Assembly (NCBI RefSeq): GCF_028416635.1
Contig: NZ_CP114013.1
Span: 868,001 to 932,000, forward strand
Source: Baekduia alba
GTDB lineage: Bacteria; Actinomycetota; Thermoleophilia; Solirubrobacterales; Solirubrobacteraceae
DNA length: 64,000 nt
Direction of reading: 5' to 3'
Shown: piece after piece, positions 24,946 to 33,840 of the stretch
Layout of the letters: each line of letters opens with the position of its first letter
How positions within the stretch are numbered: the first letter of the stretch is position 1
Made by a program: the position numbers and the translations under genes
The notes under the pieces: model-generated
Seen by the model: only the letters and a program-made list of their open reading frames with translations
Database searches by the model: none
Told to the model about the DNA's origin: nothing

Positions 24946-26108
24946 GCGGCCGGGACCTCCAGCCGCACGGTGGTGCCCGCGCCGGGCGAGGACCGGATCG
25001 TCAGCGCGCCGCCCACCCGCGCGGCGCGCGTCTCCATCGACGTCAGGCCGAGGTGGTGCGAGCGCAGCTCCGGGTCGTCGGGGTCGAAGCCGGTGCCGTC
25101 GTCGGCCACCTCGAGGACGAGGCCGCCGCCGTCCGCCGCGGCGCGCGCGGCAAGGCGGACAACAACACGGGTCAGGCCGCGCCCGTGGCGCAGCGCGTTG
25201 CCCAGCGCCTCCTGCGCGACGCGCAGCACCTCGGCGTCGCGCGTCCCGTCCGCGCCGCCGGCGGTCACGCCGTCGTCGGCGTCGAGCGTCACGTCGGTGT
25301 CGTGCAGCCGCGCGAGCGTCGTGACCTGCTTGCGCAGGGCGCCGCACAGCCCGTCGCGCTCCAGGTCCGGCGGCCGCAGCTCCTGGATCAGCGCGCGCAG
25401 CTCCTCCAGCGCCTGGCCGGCCAGCGCGCCGATGCGCACGACCTGCTCGCGCGCGGCGTCGACGCCGTCGGGCCGCTCCAGCAGCGTCGCCGCCGACTCC
25501 GCCGACAGCACCAGCCCGAACAGCTTCTGGCTGACCGCGTCGTGCAGCTCGAGCGCGAGCCGGTTGCGCTCCGACATCATCGACAGCTCGCGCGAGCGCT
25601 CGTTCAGCCGCGCGTTGGTGATGGCGATCGCGGCGTGCGCGGCCAGCAGCTCGATGACCTCCTGGTCGCCGTCGTCGAACGCGGCCGCGCCCTCCTTGTG
25701 CGTCAGGTAGAACGCCCCGATCACACCCTCGCCGGGCGCGACGATCGGCACGCCGAGGAAGCTGCGCATGTCCGGATGGCCGGGCGGCCACCAGCCGCCG
25801 AAGCGCGGGTGCTCGTGCAGGTCGGCGGTCCGGACCGGCGCCGTGGACTCGAGCATCGCGCCGAGCACGCCGTGGTTGCGCGGGAGCGGCCCGAGCGACG
25901 CGATCAGCTCGTCGCTCATGCCGGAGACCAGGAAGCGCCGGAAGCCGCCCGCCTCGTCGGGGATGCCGAGCGCGGCGTAGCGCGCGCCGGCCAGCTCGCG
26001 CGCGGAGTGCACCAGCCGCTGGAGCACGTCCTCGACCGCGTGCTGGGACCCGACCGCCAGCACCGCGTCGCTGACGGCCTTCAGCGCGGGGTGCAGCTCG
26101 GCGGCCAT
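24942..26108 (-). CDS. GAF-domain sensor histidine kinase
   Basis: A 388-residue soluble kinase. Residues 20-185 form a GAF domain (VLQRLVHSARELAGARYAAL, SFLGVPIVAPGEGVIGAFYL). The phosphoacceptor helix is MSERNRLALELHDAVSQKLF, typical of DevS/NreB-like kinases. The ATP site has VAQEALGNALRHGRG and the G box VADDGTGFDPDD, with a final HLGLTSMETRAARVGG. The GAF domain could bind a ligand such as haem or a small molecule, but no ligand residue is diagnostic. It starts at the ATG at 26108, almost on top of the opposite-strand MmcQ/YjbR gene. Confidence 0.9.
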   Translation of the reverse strand: MAAELHPALKAVSDAVLAVGSQHAVEDVLQRLVHSARELAGARYAALGIPDEAGGFRRFLVSGMSDELIASLGPLPRNHGVLGAMLESTAPVRTADLHEHPRFGGWWPPGHPDMRSFLGVPIVAPGEGVIGAFYLTHKEGAAAFDDGDQEVIELLAAHAAIAITNARLNERSRELSMMSERNRLALELHDAVSQKLFGLVLSAESAATLLERPDGVDAAREQVVRIGALAGQALEELRALIQELRPPDLERDGLCGALRKQVTTLARLHDTDVTLDADDGVTAGGADGTRDAEVLRVAQEALGNALRHGRGLTRVVVRLAARAAADGGGLVLEVADDGTGFDPDDPELRSHHLGLTSMETRAARVGGALTIRSSPGAGTTVRLEVPAA

Positions 26109-26133
26109 GGACCCAGACGATACGCTCGCGGCC

Positions 26134-26520
26134 ATGGCGACCTGGGAGGACGTCGAGCGGATCGCGCTGGCGCTGCCGGAGACGGGCACCGCGATCTCGC
26201 GCGGGGACCGGCACTGGCGCGTCAAGGACAAGTCCTTCGTCTGGGAGCGGCCGCTGCGCGGGACCGACCGCAAGCACCTCGGCGACGCCGCGCCGGACGG
26301 CCCGATCCTCGGCGCGCGCGTCGAGCACGAGGTCGCCAAGCGCGCGCTGATCGACACCAACCCGGACATCTACTTCACGACGCCGCACTTCGACGGCTAC
26401 CCGGCGATCCTGGCCCGGCTGGACCGCCTCGACGAGGCCGAGCTCACCGAGCTGATCACCGAGGCGTGGCTGAACCGCGCCCCGAAGCGCCTGGCGCAGG
26501 CGTTCCTGGCGGAGCGCTAG
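26134..26520 (+). CDS. MmcQ/YjbR-family DNA-binding-like protein
   Basis: A 128-residue protein of the MmcQ/YjbR (CyaY-like fold) family. MATWEDVERIALALPETGTA, a basic HWRVKDKSFVWERP strand, IYFTTPHFDGYPAILARLDR and the final helices (ELTELITEAWLNRAPKRLAQ) are all typical. Members are thought to bind nucleic acid, but no activity is established. An ATG at 26107 would add nine residues; 26134 fits the family better. Its stop overlaps the stop of the convergent VOC gene. Confidence 0.85.
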   Translation: MATWEDVERIALALPETGTAISRGDRHWRVKDKSFVWERPLRGTDRKHLGDAAPDGPILGARVEHEVAKRALIDTNPDIYFTTPHFDGYPAILARLDRLDEAELTELITEAWLNRAPKRLAQAFLAER

Positions 26521-26906
26521 TCGCGCGACGCGTAGCGGTGGTGCAGCAGCAGCGGGTTGCCGTCCGGGTCGGCGAAGAACGCCATGTGGCAGACGCCGGT
26601 GTCGAACGTCGGGCCGCCGAACTGCACGCCGCGCTCCTCGAGCGTCGCGCGCGCCGCTGCGACGTCGTCGACGTGCAGGGCGATGTTGTTGGCGTTGGCG
26701 AACGCGCCGATGCCCATGTTCACCGGGTCCATGACGTTGAGCGTCACGGTCCCGGTCTCGAACTCCGCGAAGTTGCGCTCCGGCCGGTAGGCCGAGCGCG
26801 TCAAGCCCAGCACGTCGCCGTAGAAGGCGACCGCGCGCTCGAGGTCCCGGGTCGGGACCGTGACGAAGTCGACGCCGGTGACGATGCTCTCGGTGGTGGC
26901 TCCCAT
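26517..26906 (-). CDS. VOC-fold glyoxalase-like protein
   Basis: A 129-residue VOC protein (VTGVDFVTVPTRDLERAVAF in the first module, VCHMAFFADPDGNPLLLHHR in the second). It is the closest relative in the window of the gene at 11868-12266, including the shared VCH, FF-DPDGNPL and HHRYA residues. The loop NMGIGAFANANNIALHVDDV differs and probably shapes a different pocket. Substrate unknown. It lies 11 bases downstream of the TetR gene on the same strand and may be co-transcribed with it and the SMR pump. Confidence 0.82.
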   Translation of the reverse strand: MGATTESIVTGVDFVTVPTRDLERAVAFYGDVLGLTRSAYRPERNFAEFETGTVTLNVMDPVNMGIGAFANANNIALHVDDVAAARATLEERGVQFGGPTFDTGVCHMAFFADPDGNPLLLHHRYASRD

Positions 26907-26917
26907 GCCACCGGACG

Positions 26918-27460
26918 CTAACCCTCGCGCGTGAGGTCGCGCAAGCGCTCGAGCACCTGCTCGCGCAGCTCGCCGTGCGGCGGGCCGAGGTCGAGCAGCT
27001 CGGTGAACCACAGGCCGTCGGTGGCGAGCCGGACGATGGTCGCGTCGACCGGGTCGATGCCGTCGGCCTCGACGCGCGCCTGCTTGGCGGCGTAGCGGGC
27101 GCGCACGGTCTCCAGCCGCTTGGGGTGCAGCGCGAGAGCGGCGATGATCCCGGAGTCGATCCCGCGCGTCTTGGGATCGTCGAAGTCCTTGGCGGTGACG
27201 TCGACGTAGGCGCGCGTCCAGCCGCCCGGGCCCGGATCGGCGAGCTCCTCGATCTCTCCCTCGAAGCCCGCCTCCCAGCGGTCGACGACCGCGTCCAAGA
27301 GCTGGTTCTTGGAGGAGAAGTGGTACAACAATCCGCCCTTGCTGACGCCGGCCTCCTCGGCGACCGCCTCGAGCGTGAGCTTCGAGGGGTCGCTCAGGAG
27401 CAGGCGGGCGGCGGCGTCGAGCAGCCTGTCGCGGGTCTCGCCCGGCGCGCGGCGGGCCAA
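26918..27460 (-). CDS. TetR-family repressor, likely of the adjacent SMR pump
   Basis: A 180-residue TetR protein. The N-terminal HTH is RDRLLDAAARLLLSDPSKLT then VAEEAGVSKGGLLYHFSSKN, with a recognition helix typical of the family. The C-terminal ligand domain is helical and unique. The start is TTG at 27460, two bases after the stop of the SMR gene, so it is co-translated with the pump. This makes it the natural binder of the palindrome at 27791-27822. A cationic drug ligand, as for QacR, is inferred from the context. Confidence 0.85.
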   Translation of the reverse strand: MARRAPGETRDRLLDAAARLLLSDPSKLTLEAVAEEAGVSKGGLLYHFSSKNQLLDAVVDRWEAGFEGEIEELADPGPGGWTRAYVDVTAKDFDDPKTRGIDSGIIAALALHPKRLETVRARYAAKQARVEADGIDPVDATIVRLATDGLWFTELLDLGPPHGELREQVLERLRDLTREG

Positions 27461-27461
27461 C

Positions 27462-27788
27462 TCAGTGGGCCCCGCCGGCGACGGACAGGCCGGCGACGCC
27501 GAGGACGATGACTGCGAGGCTGGCGAGCTTCATGGCGTTCATCGTCTCACCGAACGCCAGGACGCCGCCGACCGCGATCAGCGCGGTGCCGACGCCGGAC
27601 CAGATCGCGTAGGTCAGCGAGACCGGGATGTGCTTGAGCGCGAGGGCCAGCAGCCAGAACGAGAGCCCGTAGCCGACGATGACCGCGACGACGGGCAGCG
27701 GTCTGGAGAACCCGTCCGAGGCTCGAAGGGCAAGAGTGGCGATGACTTCGGAGACGATCGCGAAGCCGAGGAGGAGGAAGGCGGGCAT
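27462..27788 (-). CDS. SMR-family multidrug efflux protein
   Basis: A 108-residue inner-membrane protein with four membrane helices, the standard SMR length. The essential glutamate sits in helix 1 (AIVSEVIATLALRASDG), and helix 3 has the family text YAIWSGVGTALIAVGGVLAF. It probably works as a dimer exchanging protons for quaternary cations, although Gdx-type guanidinium exporters share this fold. The mRNA seems leaderless: TATAGT lies just upstream and would start transcription at the ATG. It heads an operon with the TetR gene. Confidence 0.9.
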   Translation of the reverse strand: MPAFLLLGFAIVSEVIATLALRASDGFSRPLPVVAVIVGYGLSFWLLALALKHIPVSLTYAIWSGVGTALIAVGGVLAFGETMNAMKLASLAVIVLGVAGLSVAGGAH

Positions 27789-27790
27789 CC

Positions 27791-27822
27791 CGTAACTATA
27801 CCGTCTGGACGGTACAGTTACG
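27791..27822. promoter_or_regulatory. TetR operator overlapping a leaderless promoter
   Basis: CGTAACTATACCGTC (27791-27805) and GACGGTACAGTTACG (27808-27822) form an inverted repeat with 14 of 15 positions matched and a 2-base centre. On the minus strand it contains TATAGT (27800-27795), a good -10 box whose start point would fall on the SMR start codon at 27788. A repressor bound here would block polymerase directly. Confidence 0.85.
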
Positions 27823-27900
27823 CGGCAGATCGCGGTCAGCCGCGTGACCGGGCATCGCCGGGGTTGGCGTTCGCCCCGGAACGGGCGATGATGTCGGCAG

Positions 27901-30900
27901 GTGGGTCGTCCGAAGCCCTTCGCCAAGCTGCGCCAGCTCCCCGTGGTCGGCCATGCCGCCGACTGGGGCATGGGTCCGCACGCGGTCTCCAAGAAGACCA
28001 AGGAGGCCGGCGCGCGCATCGCCGGCATGGACGTCTCGGAGTCGGTCTGCCCGTACTGCGCGGTCGGCTGCTCGCAGGTCGTCTACGCGCGGGATGGCGC
28101 GCTGGTCGACATCGAGGGCAACCCGCGCTCGCCGGTCAACCAGGGCACGCTGTGCCCCAAGGGCTCGGCGTCGCGCCAGCTCGTCCAGCAGCCCGGCCGG
28201 CTGACGAAGGTCCTGTACCGCAAGCCGTACGGCACCGAGTTCGAGGAGATCGCGCTCGAGACGGCGATGGACATGATCGCCGAGCGCGTGATCGCCGCCC
28301 GCGAGAACGGCTGGCAGACGCACGACGAGCACGGCAAGCGCGTCGACCGGACGCTCGGCTTCGCGCACCTCGGCGGCGCGACGCTCGACAACGAGGAGAA
28401 CTACCTCATCCGCAAGTCCTTCACCGCGATGGGCGCGGTGCAGATCGAGAACCAGGCCCGCATATGACACTCGAGCACGGTCCCCGGTCTGGGGACCTCG
28501 TTCGGGCGCGGTGGCGCCACCACCTTCCTGCAGGACCTCCAGAACGCGGACTGCGTCCTGATCCAGGGATCCAACATGGCCGAGGCGCATCCGGTGGGGT
28601 TCCGCTGGGTGATGAAGGCGCGCGAGCGCGGCGCCAAGGTCATCCACGTCGACCCGCGCTTCGGGCGCACCAGCGCGTCGGCGACCCAGCACGTCCCGAT
28701 CCGGGCCGGCACCGACATCGCGTTCCTCGGCGGGCTGATCCGCCACGTGCTGGAGACCGAGTCCTACTTCAGGGAGTACGTCCTCCACTACACCAACGCC
28801 TCGACGATCGTCAGCGAGCAGTTCGCCGACACCGAGGACCTCGGCGGCGTCTTCTCCGGCTTCGACCCGGAGACCGGGACCTACGACCGCTCGACGTGGA
28901 TGTACGAGGGCGGCGACGTCGCCTCGGCGGCCGGGATGCGCGAGCACGCCACGCAGGCCTTCGACGAGCACACCGGCGTCGGCCTCAACGAGGGCGCGGT
29001 CCCGCGCGACGAGACGCTCCAGCACGAGCGCTGCGTCTTCCAGATCCTGAAGCGCCACTACGCGCGCTACACGCCCGAGATGGTGGCCGAGATCTGCGGG
29101 ATCTCGCCCGACGAGTTCCACTCCGTCGCCAGGACGCTGATCGAGAACTCGGGCCGCGAGCGGACGACCGCGCTCTGCTACGCGGTCGGCTGGACGCAGC
29201 ACTCGCTCGGCGTCCAGATCATCCGCGCCGGCGCGATCCTGCAGCTGCTGCTCGGCAACATCGGCCGTCCGGGCGGCGGGATCATGGCGCTGCGCGGCCA
29301 CGCGACGATCCAGGGCTCGAGCGACATCCCGACGCTCTACGACCTCCTGCCCGGCTACCTGCCGATGCCGAGCGCGCACGAGGGGGACCTGACCCTCGAC
29401 AGCTACGTCAAGGCCAGCGGCGCGCGCCGCGGCTGGTGGGCGAACTTCGACAAGTACATCATCTCGTTGATGAAGGCCTGGTACGGCGACGCCGCCACGG
29501 CCGAGAACGACTACGGCTTCGCGCACATGCCGAAGATCACCGGCAACCACGCGCACTTCCCGACGATGATGCGCGCGGTCGACGGCGGCCTGGACGGCAT
29601 GTTCGTCATGGGGCAGAACCCGGCGATCGGCTCGCAGAACGGCGGGCTGATGCGACGCGGCCTCGCCAACATGAAGTGGTTGGTCGTGCGCGACTTCGCC
29701 GAGATCGAGACCGCGACGTTCTGGCGCGACGCGCCCGAGGTCCAGGCCGGCGAGGTCACGCCCGAGGACATCGGGACCGAGGTCTTCCTGATGCCCGCCG
29801 CGTCGCACGTCGAGAAGGAGGGGTCCTTCACCCAGACCCAGCGGATGGTGCAGTGGCGCGACAAGGCGCTCGACCCACCCGAGGACGCGCGCAGCGAGCT
29901 GTGGTTCATGCACCACCTGACCAAGCGCGTGATGCGCCACTACGCGGGCTCGACCGACGCGAAGGACTGGCCCTTGGTCAACCTCCACTGGCCCTACGAG
30001 GAGCACGGGCCGGAGCGCGAGCCGCACGCCGAGGACGTCCTGCGCGAGATCAACGGCTACCACGTCGACGACGGCGCGCCGATGGGCGGTTTCGCGCAGC
30101 TCAAGAACGACGGGTCGACCGCGTGCGGCTGCTGGATCTACAGCGGGGTCATGGCCGAGGGCGTCAACCAGGCGCGGCGGCGCGAGCCCGGCGACATCGA
30201 CGACCCCGACGGCGGCTGGGTCTCGCCCGAGTGGGGCTGGGTCTGGCCGGCGAACCGCCGCATGCTCTACAACCGCGCGTCGGCCGATCCGGACGGCAAG
30301 CCGTGGAGCGAGCGCAAGAAGTACATCTGGTGGGACGAGGACGAGGGCAAGTGGACCGGCTACGACGTTCCGGACTTCCCGGTCGACAAGCCGCCGTCCT
30401 ACCGCGCCGACGACGACGCCGAGGGCATGGACGCGATCGACGGCGACAACCCCTTCATCATGATGGGCGACGGCCGCGCCTGGCTGTACACCCCGTCGGG
30501 CCTGCTCGACGGGCCGATGCCCACGCACTACGAGCCGGTCGAGTCGCCGGTGCGCAACCTGTTGTACCCCGCCTTGGGCGCCAACCCGGTGGCGATCCGC
30601 TGGGACCGGCCCGACAACCCCATCAACCCGTCCGACGACCCGCGCTTCCCGCACGTCCTCACGACCTTCCGGCTGACCGAGCACCACACCGTCGGCGGGA
30701 TGAGCCGCAACCTGCCGTGGCTGAACGAGCTGCAGCCGGAGATGTTCGCCGAGGTCGACCCGATCCTGGCCGCGCGCGCGGGCATCGAGGACGGCGGCTG
30801 GCTGGTGCTGAGCACCGCGCGCGGCGAGATCGAGGCCCGCGCCAAGGTGACCGAGCGGATGCGGCCGCTGCGCATCGCCGGGCGGACGATCCACCAGGTC

Positions 30901-31146
30901 GCGATCCCGTGGCACTGGGGCTACAGCGGCCTGAGCAAGGGCGACAGCGCCAACGACCTGCTGCACCTGTCGGGCGACCCGAACGTGAACATCGAGACGA
31001 CCAAGGCGCTGACGTGCGACGTGCGCGCCGGCCGTCGCCCGACGCCGCAGACCTCGGGCGTCATCCTCACGCGCCGCGGGGAGTCCCGCGTCGACCGCGA
31101 GCACCCCGCCGAGCAGCCCAAGCTCAACGAGTCCCACGAGGCCTGA
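27901..31146 (+). CDS. fdhA: formate dehydrogenase catalytic subunit, selenoprotein (UGA = Sec189)
   Basis: A molybdopterin-dependent formate dehydrogenase of 1081 residues if the TGA at 28465-28467 is read as selenocysteine. The [4Fe-4S] ligands are C50, C53, C57 and C85 (CPYCAVGC ... LCPKG). The active site reads QARI-Sec-HSSTVPGLGTSFGRG, as in FDH-N/FDH-O, and is followed by NMAEAHPVGFRW. A SECIS hairpin lies just past the TGA, and the frame continues intact for 2.7 kb. It oxidises formate to CO2 using a bis-MGD cofactor. The start is GTG at 27901; an in-frame stop lies 12 bases upstream. No twin-arginine export signal is present, unlike FdnG. It heads an operon with the Fe-S subunit (2 bases apart) and the NrfD-like subunit. 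Confidence 0.93.
28465..28500 (+). promoter_or_regulatory. SECIS element directing selenocysteine insertion
   Basis: The UGA at 28465-28467 is followed after 11 bases by a perfect 7-bp stem GGTCCCC (28479-28485) and GGGGACC (28491-28497) with loop GGTCT. The bacterial fdhF SECIS loop is AGGUCU at a very similar distance, and the G-U of that loop contacts SelB. The hairpin is also coding sequence (VPGLGT), as in other bacterial selenoprotein genes. Confidence 0.92.
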
Positions 31147-31148
31147 TC

Positions 31149-32192
31149 ATGCCGATGCCCTCCCTGCCCGCCCACGCCGCGCCGTCCGAGATCTCGGTGC
31201 GCCGGGACGGCGCCCAGAAGATGGGGTTCTTCACCGACACGTCGGTGTGCATCGGCTGCAAGGCGTGCGAGGTCGCGTGCAAGCAGTGGAACGACCTGCC
31301 GTCCGACGGCGCGGAGTTCCGGCGCGGCGGCTCCTACGACCACACGGCGTCGCTGAGCGCCGAGACCTGGCGCCACGTGCGCTTCGTCGAGCTGCTCGAG
31401 CCGTCGCCGCCCGGACTTCATGAAGATGTCGACCTGGTGGCCTTGGCCGAGGAGCGCGCGGGGGCCGAGGCGCCGGTCGACGTCGCGGCCGCCGTCGCCG
31501 ACATGGACCGCTGGGTGTTCATGTCCGACGTGTGCAAGCACTGCACCAACGCCGGGTGCATGGACGCGTGCCCGACGGGGGCGCTGATCCGGACGGAGTT
31601 CGAGACGGTGATCGTCCAGCAGGACGTGTGCAACGGCTGCGGCTACTGCATCCCGTCGTGCCCGTTCGGCGTGATCGACCGAGACCATGTGGATGGTCGC
31701 GCCGCCAAGTGCACGCTCTGCTACGACCGCCTCGAGGACGGGCTGGAGCCGGCGTGCGCGAAGGCGTGCCCGACCGACTCGATCCAGTTCGGGCCCTACG
31801 ACGAGCTCGTCGACCTCGCCAGCCGCCGCGTCGCCAAGCTGCACGAGCGCGGGGTCGACGGCGCCTACTTGTACGGGGCCGGCGACGCCGACGACGAGCA
31901 GATCGCCGGCGGCCTCGGCGCGTTCTTCCTGCTGACCGAGCCGCCCGAGCGCTTCGGCCTGCCGGCCACCGCCGACTCGCCGATCCAGGACAGCGTCGTG
32001 CCCGCCACGCTCGCGGCGGTGGGCGCCGGCCTGGCCGCCGCGGCCGCCGTCGCGGTGGCGTTCAAGCTGCCGCCCCGCAAGGGGCGCGGCGGCGGCGCGC
32101 TGACCGCGATCGCCGCGGCGGCCGGCGTCTTCGAGCTCGCGCGCGACACGCGCGAGCGGCGGCTGCGCAAGCGGGATCGAGGTGGCGCATGA
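31149..32192 (+). CDS. fdhB: formate dehydrogenase iron-sulfur subunit
   Basis: A 347-residue electron-transfer subunit with four cysteine clusters for [4Fe-4S] centres: CIGCKACEVACKQW near residue 36, CKHCTNAGCMDACP, CNGCGYCIPSCPFG and CTLCYDRLEDGLEPACAKACP. It matches the FdnH/FdoH/HybA ferredoxin-like group. A membrane helix near residue 280 (VPATLAAVGAGLAAAAAVAV) anchors it. It should pass electrons from FdhA to the membrane partner. It starts 2 bases after fdhA and overlaps the next gene by 4 bases (ATGA). Confidence 0.92.
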   Translation: MPMPSLPAHAAPSEISVRRDGAQKMGFFTDTSVCIGCKACEVACKQWNDLPSDGAEFRRGGSYDHTASLSAETWRHVRFVELLEPSPPGLHEDVDLVALAEERAGAEAPVDVAAAVADMDRWVFMSDVCKHCTNAGCMDACPTGALIRTEFETVIVQQDVCNGCGYCIPSCPFGVIDRDHVDGRAAKCTLCYDRLEDGLEPACAKACPTDSIQFGPYDELVDLASRRVAKLHERGVDGAYLYGAGDADDEQIAGGLGAFFLLTEPPERFGLPATADSPIQDSVVPATLAAVGAGLAAAAAVAVAFKLPPRKGRGGGALTAIAAAAGVFELARDTRERRLRKRDRGGA

Positions 32193-33445
32193 CCGAGGGC
32201 GAGGACCGGCCCCACCCCGAGCCGGAGGTGCGCGCCGGGCACGCAGCGGCGGCCGACGAGGCCAAGGCGCAGGAGGCGGCGCGCGCCGACCGCGCGCGGG
32301 CGCCGCGGCGCGACATGACGGCGGCGCTCGGCGTCCCCGGTGGCCCGGCCAGCTGGCGGCGGGCGGTGCCGGGCGCGCAGGTCGCGCTGGCCGCGCGCGA
32401 CTGGGCCGACGCCCGCTGGTCGAGCATCTTCCGGCGCGGCACCGCCTACGCCGTCGACGAGGCGGTCGACCCGGAGCTGATCGCCGCGGCCAACCGGCGA
32501 GGGCGCGGCGGCGAGCCGCCCGAGCTGGTCCAGGGGCCGATGATGAAGGCGCCCGTCTGGACCTGGGAGGTGCCGCTGTACTTCTGGTTCGGCGGGATGG
32601 CAGCGGGCGCGTCGTTCGTGTCGCTGGCCTGCGACGTCGCCGGCGACGAGCGCTCGGCCAGGATCGCGCGGCGCGTCGCGCTCGGCGCGCTGGTGCCGTC
32701 GCCGCCGCTGTTGATCATGGACCTGGGGCGGCCCGAGCGGTTCTACAACATGTTGCGGATCTTCAAGCCGCGCTCGCCGATGTCGATGGGGTCGTGGTGC
32801 CTGACGCTCTTCGGCGGGCTGGGCAGCGCCGCGGTCGGCGCGGACCTGATCGGCCGCCACCGCGAGGCGAAGGCGCTCGGCGCGGCCAACGCCGTGGTCG
32901 GCGGGTACTTGGGGTCCTACACCGGTGTCCTGCTCGCCTCCACGGCGGTGCCGCTGTGGGCCCGCAGCCGGTTGACGCTCGGGCCGATCTTCGTCTCGAC
33001 CGCGACGCTCACCGGCGCGGCAGCCACGCGGCTCGTGCTCGTCGCCACCGGCCTGCCGCCCGGGCACCCGACGCGCGAGGCGCTGGGGCGCGTGGAGAGC
33101 GGCGCCATGGCCGCCGAGCTCGTGCTGTCGGAGATCAACCACCATCACCTGGGCCGGCTCGCGCACGCGCTGGAGGAAGGCGCGGGCGCGCGCTGGTACG
33201 CGCGCGCCAAGTGGCTCGCGCGCGGCGGGCTGGCGCTGCGCTACGCCCGCCGGCACCTCGGCCCGTGGACCGACCACGCCGCCAGCGTCGCGTTCATGGG
33301 CGCCGCCCTGTGCTTCCGCTACGCCTGGGTCCGGGCCGGCCGCAGCTCGGCCGCCGACGACGAGGCCGTCGCGCGGACGGCGCGGCAGCGGGCCACGCGA
33401 TACGAGCGAGCTTCTGAGGAGATCCGGGTAACCCACCACCGCTGA
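32189..33445 (+). CDS. NrfD-like membrane subunit of formate dehydrogenase
   Basis: A 418-residue integral membrane protein of the NrfD/PsrC family. About 110 residues of charged and Ala-rich N terminus precede the membrane part. Then come WEVPLYFWFGGMAAGASFVS (helix 1), RARIALGALVPSPPLLIMDL-like helix 2 with the conserved DLGRPERFYNMLRIFKPRSP motif, and several further helices. NrfD proteins pass electrons to or from quinone. The fdh complex would therefore connect formate oxidation to the quinone pool. The cytochrome b-type FdnI subunit of E. coli is replaced here by an NrfD type. Confidence 0.9.
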   Translation: MTEGEDRPHPEPEVRAGHAAAADEAKAQEAARADRARAPRRDMTAALGVPGGPASWRRAVPGAQVALAARDWADARWSSIFRRGTAYAVDEAVDPELIAAANRRGRGGEPPELVQGPMMKAPVWTWEVPLYFWFGGMAAGASFVSLACDVAGDERSARIARRVALGALVPSPPLLIMDLGRPERFYNMLRIFKPRSPMSMGSWCLTLFGGLGSAAVGADLIGRHREAKALGAANAVVGGYLGSYTGVLLASTAVPLWARSRLTLGPIFVSTATLTGAAATRLVLVATGLPPGHPTREALGRVESGAMAAELVLSEINHHHLGRLAHALEEGAGARWYARAKWLARGGLALRYARRHLGPWTDHAASVAFMGAALCFRYAWVRAGRSSAADDEAVARTARQRATRYERASEEIRVTHHR

Positions 33446-33464
33446 GCTCCGCAGCCACGGTCAG

Positions 33465-33840
33465 GAGAGCCGTTGTCCTACAAGAAGTCGCCTTCGCGGG
33501 CCTGCTCGCGGTCGTGACGTCGGCGGGGGATGGACCCCAAGATCTGGGGCGGCGTGCCGACGTCGGTCACCGGCGGGGTGTTCACGCTCGGCCTACTGCT
33601 GGCTCGTCGTCGCCGGCGCGGAGCTGCTGACCGGCTCCTGGCCAAGGAGACCGGCGTCATCACCGCCCCGGCGCCGCTGGCGCGGCTGGGCGCGACCGCG
33701 ACCGCCAAGGGCGTGACCGAGACCGCCTGGCAGATCTTCCTGCGCGCGGTCGGCTGGAACGCGAAGATCCAGTTCTTGATCGCGTCGCCCCAGTCGATGC
33801 CCGGTATCGGGCGCATGTCCTTCAACTGCCGCGGCGAGCT
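33465..33840 (+). pseudogene. decayed formate/nitrite transporter (FNT) gene
   Basis: Pieces of an FNT channel can be recognised in different reading frames. EVAFAGLLAVVTSAGD (from about 33480) looks like helix 1. GVPTSVTGGVFTLGL (from 33551) is the start of helix 2. Then VVAGAELLTGSW (33606-33641, another frame) is the family signature just before the first loop. Later AKGVTETAWQIFLRAVGWN (about 33709-33765) resembles the middle helix. At least two frameshifts, loss of the C-terminal half and no plausible start make it non-functional. It lies directly after the fdh operon, where a formate channel would be expected. Confidence 0.6.

Noticed and set aside
28465-28467. fdhA split into two genes by a stop codon (pseudogene or sequencing error)
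   Set aside because: The TGA lies at the FDH selenocysteine position, is followed by a SECIS hairpin, and the cell encodes SelA, SelB, SelD and tRNA-Sec nearby, so it is read as selenocysteine.
27796-31137. 1113-residue leftward open frame opposite fdhA
   Set aside because: It lies antisense to a clearly recognised selenoprotein and has no family features.
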